The notes: a model not told the origin generated them from the letters alone. 64,000 nt of DNA from an uncultured Alistipes sp. (GCA_900769405.1 CAAGGL010000031.1:186001-250000); one strand, 5' to 3'. Counted from the stretch's first letter, positions 51,501-60,295 are shown. Translations and numbers: made by a program.

Positions 51501-52507
51501 TTGGGGTCGTCCAAATCCTTGCTCGTGCTGAGACAGATCAGACGGTCGTGCGCCTCGGCATTCTCCTCATCGACAAAGTGAACGTCGTTCGAGCAGATGA
51601 GTTTGATGTTATATTTCGCAGCCAGCTGTTTGAGTTGCTCGTTTACTTTGAGCTGCATCGGGTAGGCCTCGTGGTTTGCTCGCGCAACGGTCGCCTTATG
51701 CAGCTGCAACTCCAAATAGTAGTCGTCGCCAAAGACTCGCTTATACCACTGCACAGCCTCCTCAGCCTCGGCTATCTGGTCGTTGGTAATTCGTTTAGGG
51801 ATCTCGCCACCCAAGCAGGCCGAACAGCAGATCAAACCCTCGTGATACTTCTCCAACTCCGTGCGGTCGGTTCGCGGACGCATATAGAAACCCTCGGTCC
51901 ACGCCTTCGATACAATCTTGATCAGGTTGTGATAACCCGTCTTGTTTTTTGCCAGCAGAATGAGGTGGTAGCCGCTCTGATCCTCCTTGTGTGATTTGTC
52001 TTTGAGATGCAGGGCGCGTCGAGCTACATAGACCTCACAACCGATAATGGGTTTGAAATCGGGCACGGCTTCGAGTTTGGCGATCTTCTCGCGCGCCATT
52101 GCGGGGCTGAAACCAAACTCCTTGTCCATACACTCAATCTGCTCCACGCGGTTCTTGGCCTTCGAGTAGGCCACGGCGTCATCGGGCGAGGCATCTTTGC
52201 GCTTCTCCAACTCGGCGAGTTCTTGTTTGCGCTCGGCCAGATATGCAGCCGGATCCGACTGCTCGGCCTTCAACTCTTCGAGTGCCGCAAGCAGTTTTTT
52301 CAGACCCTTGATTTTATCACGTTTCTTACCGTTCTGTTTCTTGACATAGTTAAAGAACTCCTTGACGCCGAACATATTACCGTGATCGGTCAAGGCGATG
52401 CCGGGCATACCGTCGGCCATAGCCTTGTCCACCAAACGCGATATGCTCGCCTGTCCGTCGAGGATCGAGTATTGAGAGTGAACGTGTAAGTGTACGAAAT
52501 TCTGCAT
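48524..52507 (-). CDS. dnaE: DNA polymerase III alpha subunit
   Basis: 1327 aa from ATG 52507; an in-frame ATG at 52522 lies almost at the predicted transcription start and is less likely. Visible: PHP domain with HLHVHSQYSILDG and TDHGNMFG at the N-terminus; a charged, coiled-coil-like insert about residues 48-140 between two PHP strands, then GCEVYVARR; palm with GPGRGSAAGSAVAYCLGI near 515 and DIDIDFDDDGRGR near 555 holding the catalytic Asp residues; helix-hairpin-helix, OB fold and tau-binding tail. The PHP insert is a lineage feature. Confidence 0.97.
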   Translation of the reverse strand: MQNFVHLHVHSQYSILDGQASISRLVDKAMADGMPGIALTDHGNMFGVKEFFNYVKKQNGKKRDKIKGLKKLLAALEELKAEQSDPAAYLAERKQELAELEKRKDASPDDAVAYSKAKNRVEQIECMDKEFGFSPAMAREKIAKLEAVPDFKPIIGCEVYVARRALHLKDKSHKEDQSGYHLILLAKNKTGYHNLIKIVSKAWTEGFYMRPRTDRTELEKYHEGLICCSACLGGEIPKRITNDQIAEAEEAVQWYKRVFGDDYYLELQLHKATVARANHEAYPMQLKVNEQLKQLAAKYNIKLICSNDVHFVDEENAEAHDRLICLSTSKDLDDPKRMLYSKQEWLKTREEMAKIFGDVPEALANTVEICNQVEHYSIDHAPIMPTFAIPEEFGTEEEYRKRLTEKDLFDEFTRDENGNVVMSEKDAHDKIERLGGYDKLYRIKFEADYLAHLTFIGAKKRYGDPLSEEVRERLVFELHIMKTMGFPGYFLIVQDFIAAAREQLDVSVGPGRGSAAGSAVAYCLGITQIDPIAYDLLFERFLNPDRISLPDIDIDFDDDGRGRVLNWVTQKYGKEKVAHIITYGTMATKSAIKDVARVQKLPLADSNRLCKLVPEKTPDGKRVKNLGQAIDLVPELKEAEQSTDPILHDTIEYAKMLEGNVRNTGVHACGTIICRDDITDWVPVSTADDKETGEKMLVTQYEGSVIEDTGLIKMDFLGLKTLSIIKDAVENVLYTRGKKVDIDDFSIITDPTTYKLYCEGRTVGTFQFESAGMQKYLRELQPSTFEDLIAMNALYRPGPMDYIPQFIARKHGVEPIVYDIPIMEKYLKDTYGITVYQEQVMLLSRLLGGFTRGESDTLRKAMGKKLKDKLDELKPKFITGGQKNGHDPKVLEKIWADWEKFASYAFNKSHATCYSWVAFQTAYLKANYPPEFMAAVLSRNLSNIEQITIYMSECKRMGINVLGPDVNKSFNNFSADSEGNVRFGLAAIKGVGEAAVKSIIDERRVNGEFKDIYDFMERVNFSAVNSKCIENLAYAGAFDSLIDFHRSKLTAQDMRSREGDTMIQQLIRYGSKYQADRQSSMQSLFGGMGVAVEIARPTVPVCQEASPIETLKKEREVVGLYLSAHPLDEYKYILDNMCSVQLSDLKDIANSQPRDVSFGGMVIEVTHLTSKQGRPYGRFKLEDYSGEMHEFSLFGRDYENMRKYMYNDYMLYIKGKIQPRRFQSKENTAKGRTEMELAITSIQQMHEVEEHIHEMFVTLNVNELTETFVRELTELVKNSKGKTTLRIKVRDAENDVSVQMYSNAYKVLPRDLITFFKDNEINNYQIK

Positions 52508-52529
52508 TGGGCTATTTTTCATTTGTAGG

Positions 52530-52537
52530 CAAAGATA
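52530..52537 (-). promoter_or_regulatory. Predicted -7 element for dnaE
   Basis: TATCTTTG on the minus strand; start near 52524, favouring ATG 52507 over 52522. Confidence 0.6.
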
Positions 52538-52550
52538 AGTAATCTTGCAC

Positions 52551-52558
52551 TAATTTTG
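52551..52558 (+). promoter_or_regulatory. Predicted -7 element for the DUF2007 gene
   Basis: TAATTTTG on the plus strand, 13 bp from the dnaE -7 element on the other strand; leader about 47 nt. Confidence 0.6.
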
Positions 52559-52611
52559 CCTATATATTTCGAGGATTTTATCAACAATATATTGATCATT
52601 TTCGAAACCGT

Positions 52612-52851
52612 ATGAAAGACACCAAAATGCAATCCGAGAATCTGGTCACTCTGCTCCGATTCGACCACGCCGAGCAACTTGCCATAGCCCGTTCGATACT
52701 CGACAATGCGGGTATCGAATCGACCATACGCAACGAATATATGGCGTCGATTCTGCCCATAGGCGAAGACCTCGCCGCCGAACTTATGGTGCGAGAAGAG
52801 GATGCAGCTCGTGCAACGAAGCTGCTCGAATCATTTATGAAAGGGGAGTGA
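52612..52851 (+). CDS. DUF2007 putative signal-transducing protein
   Basis: 79 aa. NLVTLLRFDHAEQLAIARSILDNAGIESTIRNEYMASILPIG, then AAELMVREEDAARATKLLESF: the DUF2007 fold (PII-like ferredoxin topology). Function unknown in this family. Its TGA is immediately followed by the aroE stop on the other strand, with no base between. Confidence 0.88.
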   Translation: MKDTKMQSENLVTLLRFDHAEQLAIARSILDNAGIESTIRNEYMASILPIGEDLAAELMVREEDAARATKLLESFMKGE

Positions 52852-53592
52852 TTACTCGTTCCAGATCGACCACGCGCGCTCGGCCTGACGTTCGAGCATC
52901 AGCTGACCATTGACCGTCTGTGCTCCGCGCTCGGCACCCAGCGCCAAGAAACGTGTCACGGGAGGATTATAGACCAAGTCGAACAGTGCGTGGCTCTCGT
53001 CAAGCAGATGATAGGGGATTTCGGGAGCCTCGTCAACCTTCGGGAATGTCCCGACGGGGGTCGCATTGATCACCAGACCGACCTCCGACATAACGCGCTC
53101 GTCGATCTGTTCGTAGATCATATTGCCGCGCATCGGATCGCGCGACACAATCGCATATTCGATACCGCGCTCGGCCAAAACATATTGCACCGCTTGCGAT
53201 GCACCACCCGTTCCCAAAATCAGGGTAGCGGGACGCGCTCCGCCAATCAGCGCATCGAGTGTCGAGCGAATACCATCGACATCGGTGTTGTAGCCGATGA
53301 GTTTGTTATCGACTAACTTAACGCAATTTACAGCGCCTATCTCACGCGCCTCATCACTTATCTCGTCGAGATAGGCAAACACTTCGCGCTTGTAAGGAAT
53401 CGTCACGTTGAAACCTCGCAAGTCGGGATTTTCGGCCAACATTCGCGGCAGGTCGTCTATTGTCGGCAGCTCGAAATTGCGATATTCACAATCTGCCAAA
53501 GCCGCGTCCGCAGCAAATTTACGAGCGAAATATCCTGCCGAAAACGAGTGACCGAGCGTGCGACCAATCAATCCATACAAACGTGTTGCCAT
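52852..53592 (-). CDS. aroE: Shikimate dehydrogenase
   Basis: 246 aa from ATG 53592; the longer frame from 53631 would overlap the upstream gene by 35 nt. Reduces 3-dehydroshikimate with NADPH. Visible: GRTLGHSFSAGYFARKF at the N-terminus (shikimate Ser), FNVTIPYKREVF near 60-71 with catalytic Lys, NTDVDG near 101-106, NADP site LILGTGGASQAV near 120-131, and NATPVG near 173-178. Other shikimate gene here: aroC. Confidence 0.95.
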   Translation of the reverse strand: MATRLYGLIGRTLGHSFSAGYFARKFAADAALADCEYRNFELPTIDDLPRMLAENPDLRGFNVTIPYKREVFAYLDEISDEAREIGAVNCVKLVDNKLIGYNTDVDGIRSTLDALIGGARPATLILGTGGASQAVQYVLAERGIEYAIVSRDPMRGNMIYEQIDERVMSEVGLVINATPVGTFPKVDEAPEIPYHLLDESHALFDLVYNPPVTRFLALGAERGAQTVNGQLMLERQAERAWSIWNE

Positions 53593-53596
53593 AACT

Positions 53597-54529
53597 CTAT
53601 GCCTCCTGTTTTGCGTGAGCGCGTTTGCCAATCAGTTCGATAACGTAAATCAGTGCGAAACCCAGCACGCACGACACAATAGCCAGCACCAAATGTGACT
53701 CGCCACCCAGCGCCTCAAACTGCACGGGCGATACGTTTGCCTGCACGAGGGGCTGCTCGACGCCGTGGCTGTCGAGATAGGTTTCGAGGGTCTGTTTCCA
53801 GGGCCACACCTTATTGAGCGAGCCGATCATAAAGCCCATCAACATCGTCACGGTCGCATCGTGCCACTTGTCAAGCAACCACGACAGAACGTGCGAGAAG
53901 CTGACGATACCCGCCACTGCACCAATGCCAAACAGCGCGATAACGCCAAGATTCATCTCGGTCACGGCCTCCATTATGAACATATATTTACCCATCAGCA
54001 GCAGGATAAATGCTCCCGAGATACCGGGGAGAATCATCGCGCAAATTGCCACCGCACCCGACAACATCACAAACCACCAATCGTTAGGGGTTGTGGCGGG
54101 CGAAACCACCGTAATCCAATACGACAGCGCGATGCCTGCGATCATCGTAATGACCGACACGACGCTCCAACGCTTAACCTCGCGAGCCACCAGAAGAGCC
54201 GATGCGATGATCAGTCCGAAGAAGAACGACCAGGTGATAATCGGGTGATTTTCGAGCATATAGGTCATCAGTCGCGCCATTGTCAGAATAGCCACGCCGA
54301 TACCTGCGATCAGCGACAGGAGGAACTTACCATTAATCTTCTCCCACAGTGCGCGGAATTTGCCCGTGAAGAGCAACTTCACCGCTTCGAGGTCGATGCT
54401 CTTGATCGAGCCTAGCAACTCTTCGTAGATTCCCGAGATGAAGGCGATCGTTCCGCCCGAAACACCGGGCACAACATCAGCCATTCCCATTGCGCAGCCT
54501 TTGAGGCCGACCATCAGATATTTTTTCAT
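53597..54529 (-). CDS. DUF368 polyprenyl-phosphate transporter (PopT-like)
   Basis: 310 aa from ATG 54529, about 8-9 membrane segments. DUF368 proteins, with DedA-family members, have been shown in Vibrio and Staphylococcus to return undecaprenyl phosphate to the cytoplasmic face. Visible: signature GCAMGMADVVPGVSGGTIAFISGIYEELLGSI at about 10-41 and the mirrored ILPGISGAFILLLMGKYMFI near 200-220. Fits the envelope theme of the window; substrate here is inferred. Promoter TATCTTTG at 54569-54562; the aroE ATG is 4 nt past its stop. Confidence 0.9.
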   Translation of the reverse strand: MKKYLMVGLKGCAMGMADVVPGVSGGTIAFISGIYEELLGSIKSIDLEAVKLLFTGKFRALWEKINGKFLLSLIAGIGVAILTMARLMTYMLENHPIITWSFFFGLIIASALLVAREVKRWSVVSVITMIAGIALSYWITVVSPATTPNDWWFVMLSGAVAICAMILPGISGAFILLLMGKYMFIMEAVTEMNLGVIALFGIGAVAGIVSFSHVLSWLLDKWHDATVTMLMGFMIGSLNKVWPWKQTLETYLDSHGVEQPLVQANVSPVQFEALGGESHLVLAIVSCVLGFALIYVIELIGKRAHAKQEA

Positions 54530-54561
54530 TGATATTCTCGTTTTTTCGGTTTGCAACTCCG

Positions 54562-54569
54562 CAAAGATA
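54562..54569 (-). promoter_or_regulatory. Predicted -7 element for the DUF368 gene, decides its start
   Basis: TATCTTTG on the minus strand, downstream of the earliest open-frame ATG at 54634 and upstream of ATG 54529. Confidence 0.6.
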
Positions 54570-54642
54570 CGTCTTTCGCCGTAACCATCAAAACAAAAAC
54601 AATTAATCTGCCGATATTGACCAAATAGTCGCAAAAACTTCG

Positions 54643-54650
54643 TATATTTG
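54643..54650 (+). promoter_or_regulatory. Predicted -7 element for the GH20 gene
   Basis: TATATTTG, 23 nt before the ATG; a TTG lies 23 bp further up, longer than the usual spacer. Confidence 0.55.
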
Positions 54651-54673
54651 CCTGATTTAACTCAATTGAAATA

Positions 54674-56335
54674 ATGAAGGCAAAACTTCTCACTCTCGCA
54701 GCGCTACTGATCGGACTGGTCAGCACCGCACAAAATGCACCCGTCAAACTTAACATTATCCCCGAGCCCGTCAAGACAACGATCCAAGGCGATAGCTGCT
54801 ATATGCTTCCGCGCTTGGCTGTGATTCACACCGAGGCCGATTTGCAATTCCCTGCCGAATATCTGGCTGACTACGCCGATCACTATCTCGGCATACAGAT
54901 GCAGGTGGTGACTCCCCAGCCCGCAAAGCGTCGCTCAAAGGCGGTGACGACGACCGAGCCGCTGGCGCACGGCATACGTCTTACCAACCTCAATAATGGC
55001 GAGGTTTCGGGTGGTTATCGACTCAAAGTGTCGCTCGACAAGGGCGTCGAGATCGAGGGTAACGATGCCGCAGGTGTATTCTACGGTGTGCAGACACTGA
55101 TTCAGCTATTGCCCACGCAGGCAGGCATTTTGCCCCGTCTGCCCGAGGTCGAGATTGAGGACTATCCCCGCTTCGAGTATCGTGGTCTGCTGCTCGATGT
55201 GGTGCGCCACTTCTTCCCCGTGGATTACATCAAGCGCTATATCGACTTTATGGCGCTGCATAAGCTCAACTACTTCCATTGGCACCTGACCGACGATCAG
55301 GGCTGGCGCGTCGAGATGAAGTGCCGTCCCGAGCTGACCGCTATCGGTGCCTATCGCAATGGCGAGATCGAGGGTCTGTTCCCCGGTAAGTATCATTACC
55401 TTCCCTATGGCAACTACTACACCCACGAGCAGATTCGCGAGGTGGTGGCATACGCTGCCGAGCGTCACATCACGGTGATCCCCGAGATCGATATTCCGGG
55501 TCACTGTATGGCTGTTCTGGCGGTCTATCCCCATTTCAGCACCGCGCCCGATAAGGTCGAGGGTTGTGCTCCGACGTGGGGTATCTACAACCGCCGCAAT
55601 AATGTTCTCGCGCCCTCGGACGAGGTTTTGAAGTTCTTGACCGATGTATTCAGCGAGTTGTGCGACCTCTTCCCCTCGCCATATATCCACCTCGGTGGCG
55701 ACGAGTGCGCCAAGAAGTGGTGGCAGGAGTCGGAGGCTACTCAGCAATATATGAAGGCCAACGGCATTAAGGACGAGAAGGCGCTGCAAAGCCACATCGT
55801 ACACTACGTTCAGCGCGTCATCGAGTCGAAGGGTAAGAAGGCAATCGGTTGGGACGAGGTGCTCGAAGGCGGCATTTCGAAGGATTGCATCATTATGAAC
55901 TGGCGCCGCCCGAACTTCGGTGCAAACGCCTTGAATGCAGGCAATCGCACCATCTTCGCCTGCTCGCAGTGGTCTTACTTTAATGTTAAGGAGAGCCGCG
56001 TGCAGCACGAGATTGGTCACCGTGGTCCGATGTCGCTCGAAAAGGTTTATAGCTTCGATCCCGTGACCGACACTCTTTCGGTCGAGCAGCAACAGCTCGT
56101 GATGGGTGTTCAGGGTTGCTTGTGGACCGAGTATGTGCAGAATACGTGGAAGGCGGAGTTCTGTCTGTTCCCGCGTTTGTCGGCACTTGCCGAGACGGCT
56201 TGGTCGCAGCGCGAGCACAAGAATTGGGATAATTTCTCGCAAAAGATTGTGCGCCAGTACGATCGCTACGAGCTGTGGGGCGTACGCTACAACGATGCGT
56301 TCCTGCGCCAGCACGATATTGTCCGCGCTCGATAG
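54674..56335 (+). CDS. GH20 beta-N-acetylhexosaminidase
   Basis: 553 aa secreted or periplasmic glycosidase releasing terminal GlcNAc/GalNAc from host or bacterial glycans. Visible: signal peptide MKAKLLTLAALLIGLVSTAQ; GH20b N-terminal domain about 22-160; catalytic barrel with YRGLLLDVVRHFFPVDYIK, LNYFHWHLTDDQGWRVEMK near 200-218 and the acid/base pair Asp343-Glu344 in HLGGDECAKKWW. No polysaccharide-utilisation (SusCD) genes next to it. Convergent terminator follows. Confidence 0.95.
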   Translation: MKAKLLTLAALLIGLVSTAQNAPVKLNIIPEPVKTTIQGDSCYMLPRLAVIHTEADLQFPAEYLADYADHYLGIQMQVVTPQPAKRRSKAVTTTEPLAHGIRLTNLNNGEVSGGYRLKVSLDKGVEIEGNDAAGVFYGVQTLIQLLPTQAGILPRLPEVEIEDYPRFEYRGLLLDVVRHFFPVDYIKRYIDFMALHKLNYFHWHLTDDQGWRVEMKCRPELTAIGAYRNGEIEGLFPGKYHYLPYGNYYTHEQIREVVAYAAERHITVIPEIDIPGHCMAVLAVYPHFSTAPDKVEGCAPTWGIYNRRNNVLAPSDEVLKFLTDVFSELCDLFPSPYIHLGGDECAKKWWQESEATQQYMKANGIKDEKALQSHIVHYVQRVIESKGKKAIGWDEVLEGGISKDCIIMNWRRPNFGANALNAGNRTIFACSQWSYFNVKESRVQHEIGHRGPMSLEKVYSFDPVTDTLSVEQQQLVMGVQGCLWTEYVQNTWKAEFCLFPRLSALAETAWSQREHKNWDNFSQKIVRQYDRYELWGVRYNDAFLRQHDIVRAR

Positions 56336-56354
56336 CGGCGGACTTCACCCGAAT

Positions 56355-56391
56355 AAAAAGGCGTTGCTCAACCTCTGAGCAACGCCTTTTT
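56355..56391. terminator. Bidirectional terminator between GH20 and rubrerythrin
   Basis: AAAAAGGCGTTGCTCA (56355-56370) pairs perfectly with TGAGCAACGCCTTTTT (56376-56391). Confidence 0.92.
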
Positions 56392-56411
56392 CGGTTTAAT
56401 TAATCTATCTA

Positions 56412-56987
56412 TTAATAGTTCTCCTTCTTAGGCTCGAAGTACGACTGCGGGTGCAGACAAGCGGGGCAAGCCTTGGGAGCCTCCTCAGCTTCGATGATGA
56501 AACCGCAGTTGCGGCACTGCCACCAGATCTTACCGTCACGACGGAAGAAGTCGCCATCGGTAATGCGGCTCAACAACTTCAAGTAGCGCTTCTCGTGCTC
56601 AGCCTCTACGGTCGAGATTGCGCGGAAAGCAGCAGCTACTGCGGGGAAACCCTCCTCCTCAGCAACCTTAGCGAACTCAGGATAGAGAACATCCCACTCC
56701 TCGTTCTCGCCCATAGCGGCAGCGAGAAGATTCTCGGTAGTGGTGCCGATCTTGCCTGCGGGGTAGGTTGCGGTGATGGTTACATCGCCACCCTCCAAGA
56801 ACTTGAAGAAACGCTTTGCGTGCTCCTTCTCTTGCTCGGCAGTCTCCATAAATACAGCAGCGATCTGCTCATAACCCTCTTTCTTAGCTACGCTTGCGAA
56901 GAAGGTGTAACGTGTGCGTGCCTGCGACTCACCTGCGAATGCTTTGAGCAGGTTCTGCTCGGTCTGAGTACCTTTAAGACTTTTCAT
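56412..56987 (-). CDS. rbr: Rubrerythrin
   Basis: 191 aa. Peroxide-reducing diiron protein of anaerobes. Visible: four-helix diiron domain with ESQARTRYTFFA near 15-26, EQEKEHAKRFF near 51-61, STVEAEHEKRYLKLL near 125-139, and a C-terminal rubredoxin-like Fe(Cys)4 domain with CRNC and CPAC near 157-177. Supports an anaerobic lifestyle. Promoter TATATTTG at 57043-57036. Confidence 0.97.
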   Translation of the reverse strand: MKSLKGTQTEQNLLKAFAGESQARTRYTFFASVAKKEGYEQIAAVFMETAEQEKEHAKRFFKFLEGGDVTITATYPAGKIGTTTENLLAAAMGENEEWDVLYPEFAKVAEEEGFPAVAAAFRAISTVEAEHEKRYLKLLSRITDGDFFRRDGKIWWQCRNCGFIIEAEEAPKACPACLHPQSYFEPKKENY

Positions 56988-57035
56988 ATTTTTCTAAATG
57001 TATTAAAAAAGTTTGTTTGCATTGATTTTCTACTG

Positions 57036-57043
57036 CAAATATA
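57036..57043 (-). promoter_or_regulatory. Predicted -7 element for rubrerythrin
   Basis: TATATTTG on the minus strand, about 49 nt before the ATG; no clear -33 at normal spacing. Confidence 0.5.
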
Positions 57044-57138
57044 ATGAGATTCTTTCAATTTGCTATCACAAAATCGATACTTTATTCTTATGCGACCATT
57101 TGTTTTATTTATAGTTGCTCGGCGCGAGCGCGTTGCGA

Positions 57139-57168
57139 TTGTTATTCGCGAATTTTTTACTATCTTTG
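57139..57168 (+). promoter_or_regulatory. Promoter for ettA-hisS-S41 unit
   Basis: TTG (57139-57141), 19-bp spacer, TATCTTTG (57161-57168); leader about 38 nt. Confidence 0.7.
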
Positions 57169-57212
57169 TCCGAATATTCACAAGTAAATAATAATTAAAC
57201 TATAATAAGACA

Positions 57213-58886
57213 ATGGCAGACGAAAAAATTATCTTTTCAATGGTCGGTGTGAGCAAAACCTTCACCAACCAGAAAAAGGTCTTGAACAACATCTACCTCT
57301 CGTTCTTCTACGGCGCAAAGATCGGTATCATCGGTCTTAACGGCTCGGGTAAATCGACCCTGATGAAGATCATCGCAGGTATCGACAAAAACTATCAGGG
57401 CGAGGTGGTATTCTCACCCGGCTATACCGTAGGTTATTTGGAGCAGGAGCCGCAGCTCGACGACACCAAGACCGTACGCGAGGTAGTCGAGGAGGGTTGC
57501 GCCGCTACGGTAGCCCTCTTGAAGGAGTACGAGGAGATCAACAATAAATTTATGGAGCCGATGAGCGACGATGAGATGGCACGTCTTATCGAGCGTCAGG
57601 GCGAGCTGACCGAGCTGATCGACCAGGTTAATGGTTGGGAGTTGGATAGCGTTTTGGAGCGTGCGATGGATGCACTGCGTTGTCCCGATGCCGATCAGTC
57701 GGTAAAGGTTCTGTCGGGTGGTGAGCGTCGCCGTGTGGCTCTGTGCCGTCTGTTGTTGCAGCAACCCGATGTGCTTCTGCTCGACGAGCCTACCAACCAC
57801 CTCGATGCCGAGAGTATCGACTGGTTGGAGCAGCACTTGCAGCAGTATAAGGGTACGGTTATCGCCGTAACCCACGACCGTTACTTCTTGGATAACGTAG
57901 CGGGCTGGATCTTGGAGCTCGACCGTGGCGAGGGTATTCCTTGGAAGGGTAACTACTCGGGCTGGCTCGATCAGAAATCGAAGCGTCTGGCAATGGAGGA
58001 GAAGCAGGAGAGCAAGCGCCGCAAGACCTTGGAGCGCGAGTTGGAGTGGGTGCGTATGAGCCCCAAGGCTCGCCACGCCAAGAGCAAGGCTCGTCTGTCG
58101 GCATACGATAAGATGTTGAACGAGGATACAAAGCAGAAGGAGGAGAAACTCGAAATCTTCATCCCGAATGGTCCGCGTCTGGGTAATGTCGTGATCGAGG
58201 CTCAGGATGTGAGCAAGGCATTCGGCGACCGCGTGCTGTACGAGGGTCTGAACTTCTCGCTGCCCCCCGCAGGTATTGTCGGTGTGATCGGTCCCAACGG
58301 TACGGGTAAGACCACGCTGTTCCGTATGATTATGGGCTTGGAGGAGCCTACTTCGGGTAGCTTCCGCGTCGGCGAGACCGTCAAGTTGGCATACGTCGAT
58401 CAGCAGCACAAGTCGATCGATCCCGAAAAGAGCGTCTATGAGGTTATCTCGCAGAACAGCGACCTGATTACGCTCGGCAACCGCACGATCAACGCTCGCG
58501 CATACGTTTCGCGTTTCAACTTTTCGGGTACCGATCAGGAGAAGAAGTGCGGTATGTTGTCGGGTGGTGAGCGCAACCGCCTGCATCTGGCTTTGGCTCT
58601 CAAAGAGGAGGGTAACGTACTGTTGCTCGACGAGCCGACCAACGATATCGACGTAAACACGCTGCGTGCATTGGAGGAGGGTTTGGAGAACTTCGCAGGT
58701 TGTGCCGTAGTGATCTCGCACGACCGTTGGTTCTTGGACCGTATTGCAACTCACATCCTCTCGTTCGAGGGCGACTCGAAGGTTGTATTCTTCGAGGGTT
58801 CGTACTCGGAGTACGAGGAGCACAAGCGCGCAATGGGCGAGGATACCACTCCCAAGCGTGTTAAGTACAAGAAATTGATGGAGTAA
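57213..58886 (+). CDS. ettA: Energy-dependent translational throttle protein EttA (ABC-F)
   Basis: 557 aa. Soluble ABC-F protein that binds the ribosomal E site and gates the first peptide bond by ATP/ADP ratio. Visible: two ABC domains with Walker A GLNGSGKST near 42 and GPNGTGKTT near 362, signatures LSGGERRRVAL and LSGGERNRLHL, Walker B LLLDEPTNHLD and LLLDEPTNDID, an arm/linker about 250-320 rich in basic residues (KRRKTLERELEWVRMSPKARHAKSKARL). Full EttA length, no membrane domain. Confidence 0.96.
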   Translation: MADEKIIFSMVGVSKTFTNQKKVLNNIYLSFFYGAKIGIIGLNGSGKSTLMKIIAGIDKNYQGEVVFSPGYTVGYLEQEPQLDDTKTVREVVEEGCAATVALLKEYEEINNKFMEPMSDDEMARLIERQGELTELIDQVNGWELDSVLERAMDALRCPDADQSVKVLSGGERRRVALCRLLLQQPDVLLLDEPTNHLDAESIDWLEQHLQQYKGTVIAVTHDRYFLDNVAGWILELDRGEGIPWKGNYSGWLDQKSKRLAMEEKQESKRRKTLERELEWVRMSPKARHAKSKARLSAYDKMLNEDTKQKEEKLEIFIPNGPRLGNVVIEAQDVSKAFGDRVLYEGLNFSLPPAGIVGVIGPNGTGKTTLFRMIMGLEEPTSGSFRVGETVKLAYVDQQHKSIDPEKSVYEVISQNSDLITLGNRTINARAYVSRFNFSGTDQEKKCGMLSGGERNRLHLALALKEEGNVLLLDEPTNDIDVNTLRALEEGLENFAGCAVVISHDRWFLDRIATHILSFEGDSKVVFFEGSYSEYEEHKRAMGEDTTPKRVKYKKLME

Positions 58887-58903
58887 TAAAGATAATTACG
58901 ATA

Positions 58904-60286
58904 ATGGCTATTCAGAAACCTTCGATACCAAAGGGCACGCGCGACTTCTCGCCCGCCGAGATGATGCGTCGCAACTATATTTTCGATTCGATCAAAACGG
59001 TGTTCCACACCTTCGGCTATGCGCCGCTCGAAACCCCCGCGATGGAGAACCTCTCGACGCTGATGGGTAAGTATGGCGAGGAGGGCGACAAGCTGCTCTT
59101 CAAGGTGCTCAATTCGGGTGATTTCGCCGCTAAGGTATCGCCCGAGGAGTTGGCAAACTCGAACGCGCTGGCGGCAAAGATCTGCGAGAAGGGTCTGCGC
59201 TACGACCTGACCGTTCCGTTTGCACGCTACGTTGTTCAGCACCAGAACGAGATTTCGTTCCCCTTCAAGCGCTATCAGGTGCAGCCCGTGTGGCGTGCCG
59301 ACCGCCCGCAGAAGGGTCGCTACCGCGAGTTCTATCAGTGTGATGTCGATGTGATCGGCTCGCGCAGTTTGATGAATGAGGTGGAGTTGATGCACATCGT
59401 CGAGCGAGTATTCCGCAGCCTCAATATACGAGTGGTGCTCAAAATGAACAACCGCAAGATCCTTTACGGTATTGCCGAGACGATCGGTTATGCCGATAAG
59501 ATGATCGACATCACTGTCGCTATCGACAAGTTGGAGAAGATTGGTCTTGACGCCGTTAATGCCGAGCTCGTTGAGCGCGGTATCGATGCCGAGTCGGTGG
59601 CTCGTCTGCGCCCGATCTTGGAATTGGAGGGCGACAATATGTCGAAGCTCTCGAAGCTCGAAGAGGTGATTGGCGAGAGCGAAACGGGTCGTAAGGGTAT
59701 CGAGGAGATGCGCACGATCTTCGACTATGCTAAGGCGTCGGGTTTATCTCTCGATGTAGAGCTTGATCTGTCGTTGGCACGCGGTTTGAACTACTATACG
59801 GGTGCGATATTCGAGGTTAAGGCTGTTGATTACGCTATCGGCAGCATCTGTGGTGGTGGTCGTTACGACGACCTGACGGGTATCTTCGGTTTGCCCAATG
59901 TGTCGGGTGTCGGTATCTCGTTTGGTGCTGATCGTATCTACGATGTGATGTGCAATGTGGGCGAGTTTCCCTTGTATACAACAACCCCGACTTCGGTGCT
60001 GTTTTTGAGTCTTGGTGAGCAAGAGCAGTTGGCAGCCCTGCGTGCTGCCGATACGTTGCGTAGCGAAGGTGTCTGGACTGAGGTCTATCCCGATATCTGC
60101 AAAATGAAAAAGCAGATGGAGTATGCCAACCGTCGCGGTATCCCCACGGTTGTGATCATCGGTAGCGAGGAGCTGGCCGAGGGCAAGGCTACTATAAAAC
60201 ATATGGATAGTGGCAAGCAGCTCAAAGTCGGCATTGACGATCTGGTTAAGTATGTGAAATATTCGTGTGATATTTTAGAGGAGTAA
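58904..60286 (+). CDS. hisS: Histidyl-tRNA synthetase
   Basis: 460 aa class II synthetase. Visible: KGTRDFSPAEMMRRNYI at 9-25, motif 2 with VWRADRPQKGRYREFYQCDVDVIG near 125-148, HisA signature LARGLNYYTGAIFEV near 288-302, GGGRYDDLTG near 318-327, and a C-terminal anticodon-binding domain from about 370. Between ettA (17 nt) and the S41 gene (9 nt). Confidence 0.97.
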   Translation: MAIQKPSIPKGTRDFSPAEMMRRNYIFDSIKTVFHTFGYAPLETPAMENLSTLMGKYGEEGDKLLFKVLNSGDFAAKVSPEELANSNALAAKICEKGLRYDLTVPFARYVVQHQNEISFPFKRYQVQPVWRADRPQKGRYREFYQCDVDVIGSRSLMNEVELMHIVERVFRSLNIRVVLKMNNRKILYGIAETIGYADKMIDITVAIDKLEKIGLDAVNAELVERGIDAESVARLRPILELEGDNMSKLSKLEEVIGESETGRKGIEEMRTIFDYAKASGLSLDVELDLSLARGLNYYTGAIFEVKAVDYAIGSICGGGRYDDLTGIFGLPNVSGVGISFGADRIYDVMCNVGEFPLYTTTPTSVLFLSLGEQEQLAALRAADTLRSEGVWTEVYPDICKMKKQMEYANRRGIPTVVIIGSEELAEGKATIKHMDSGKQLKVGIDDLVKYVKYSCDILEE

Positions 60287-60295
60287 CGAGCCGAT

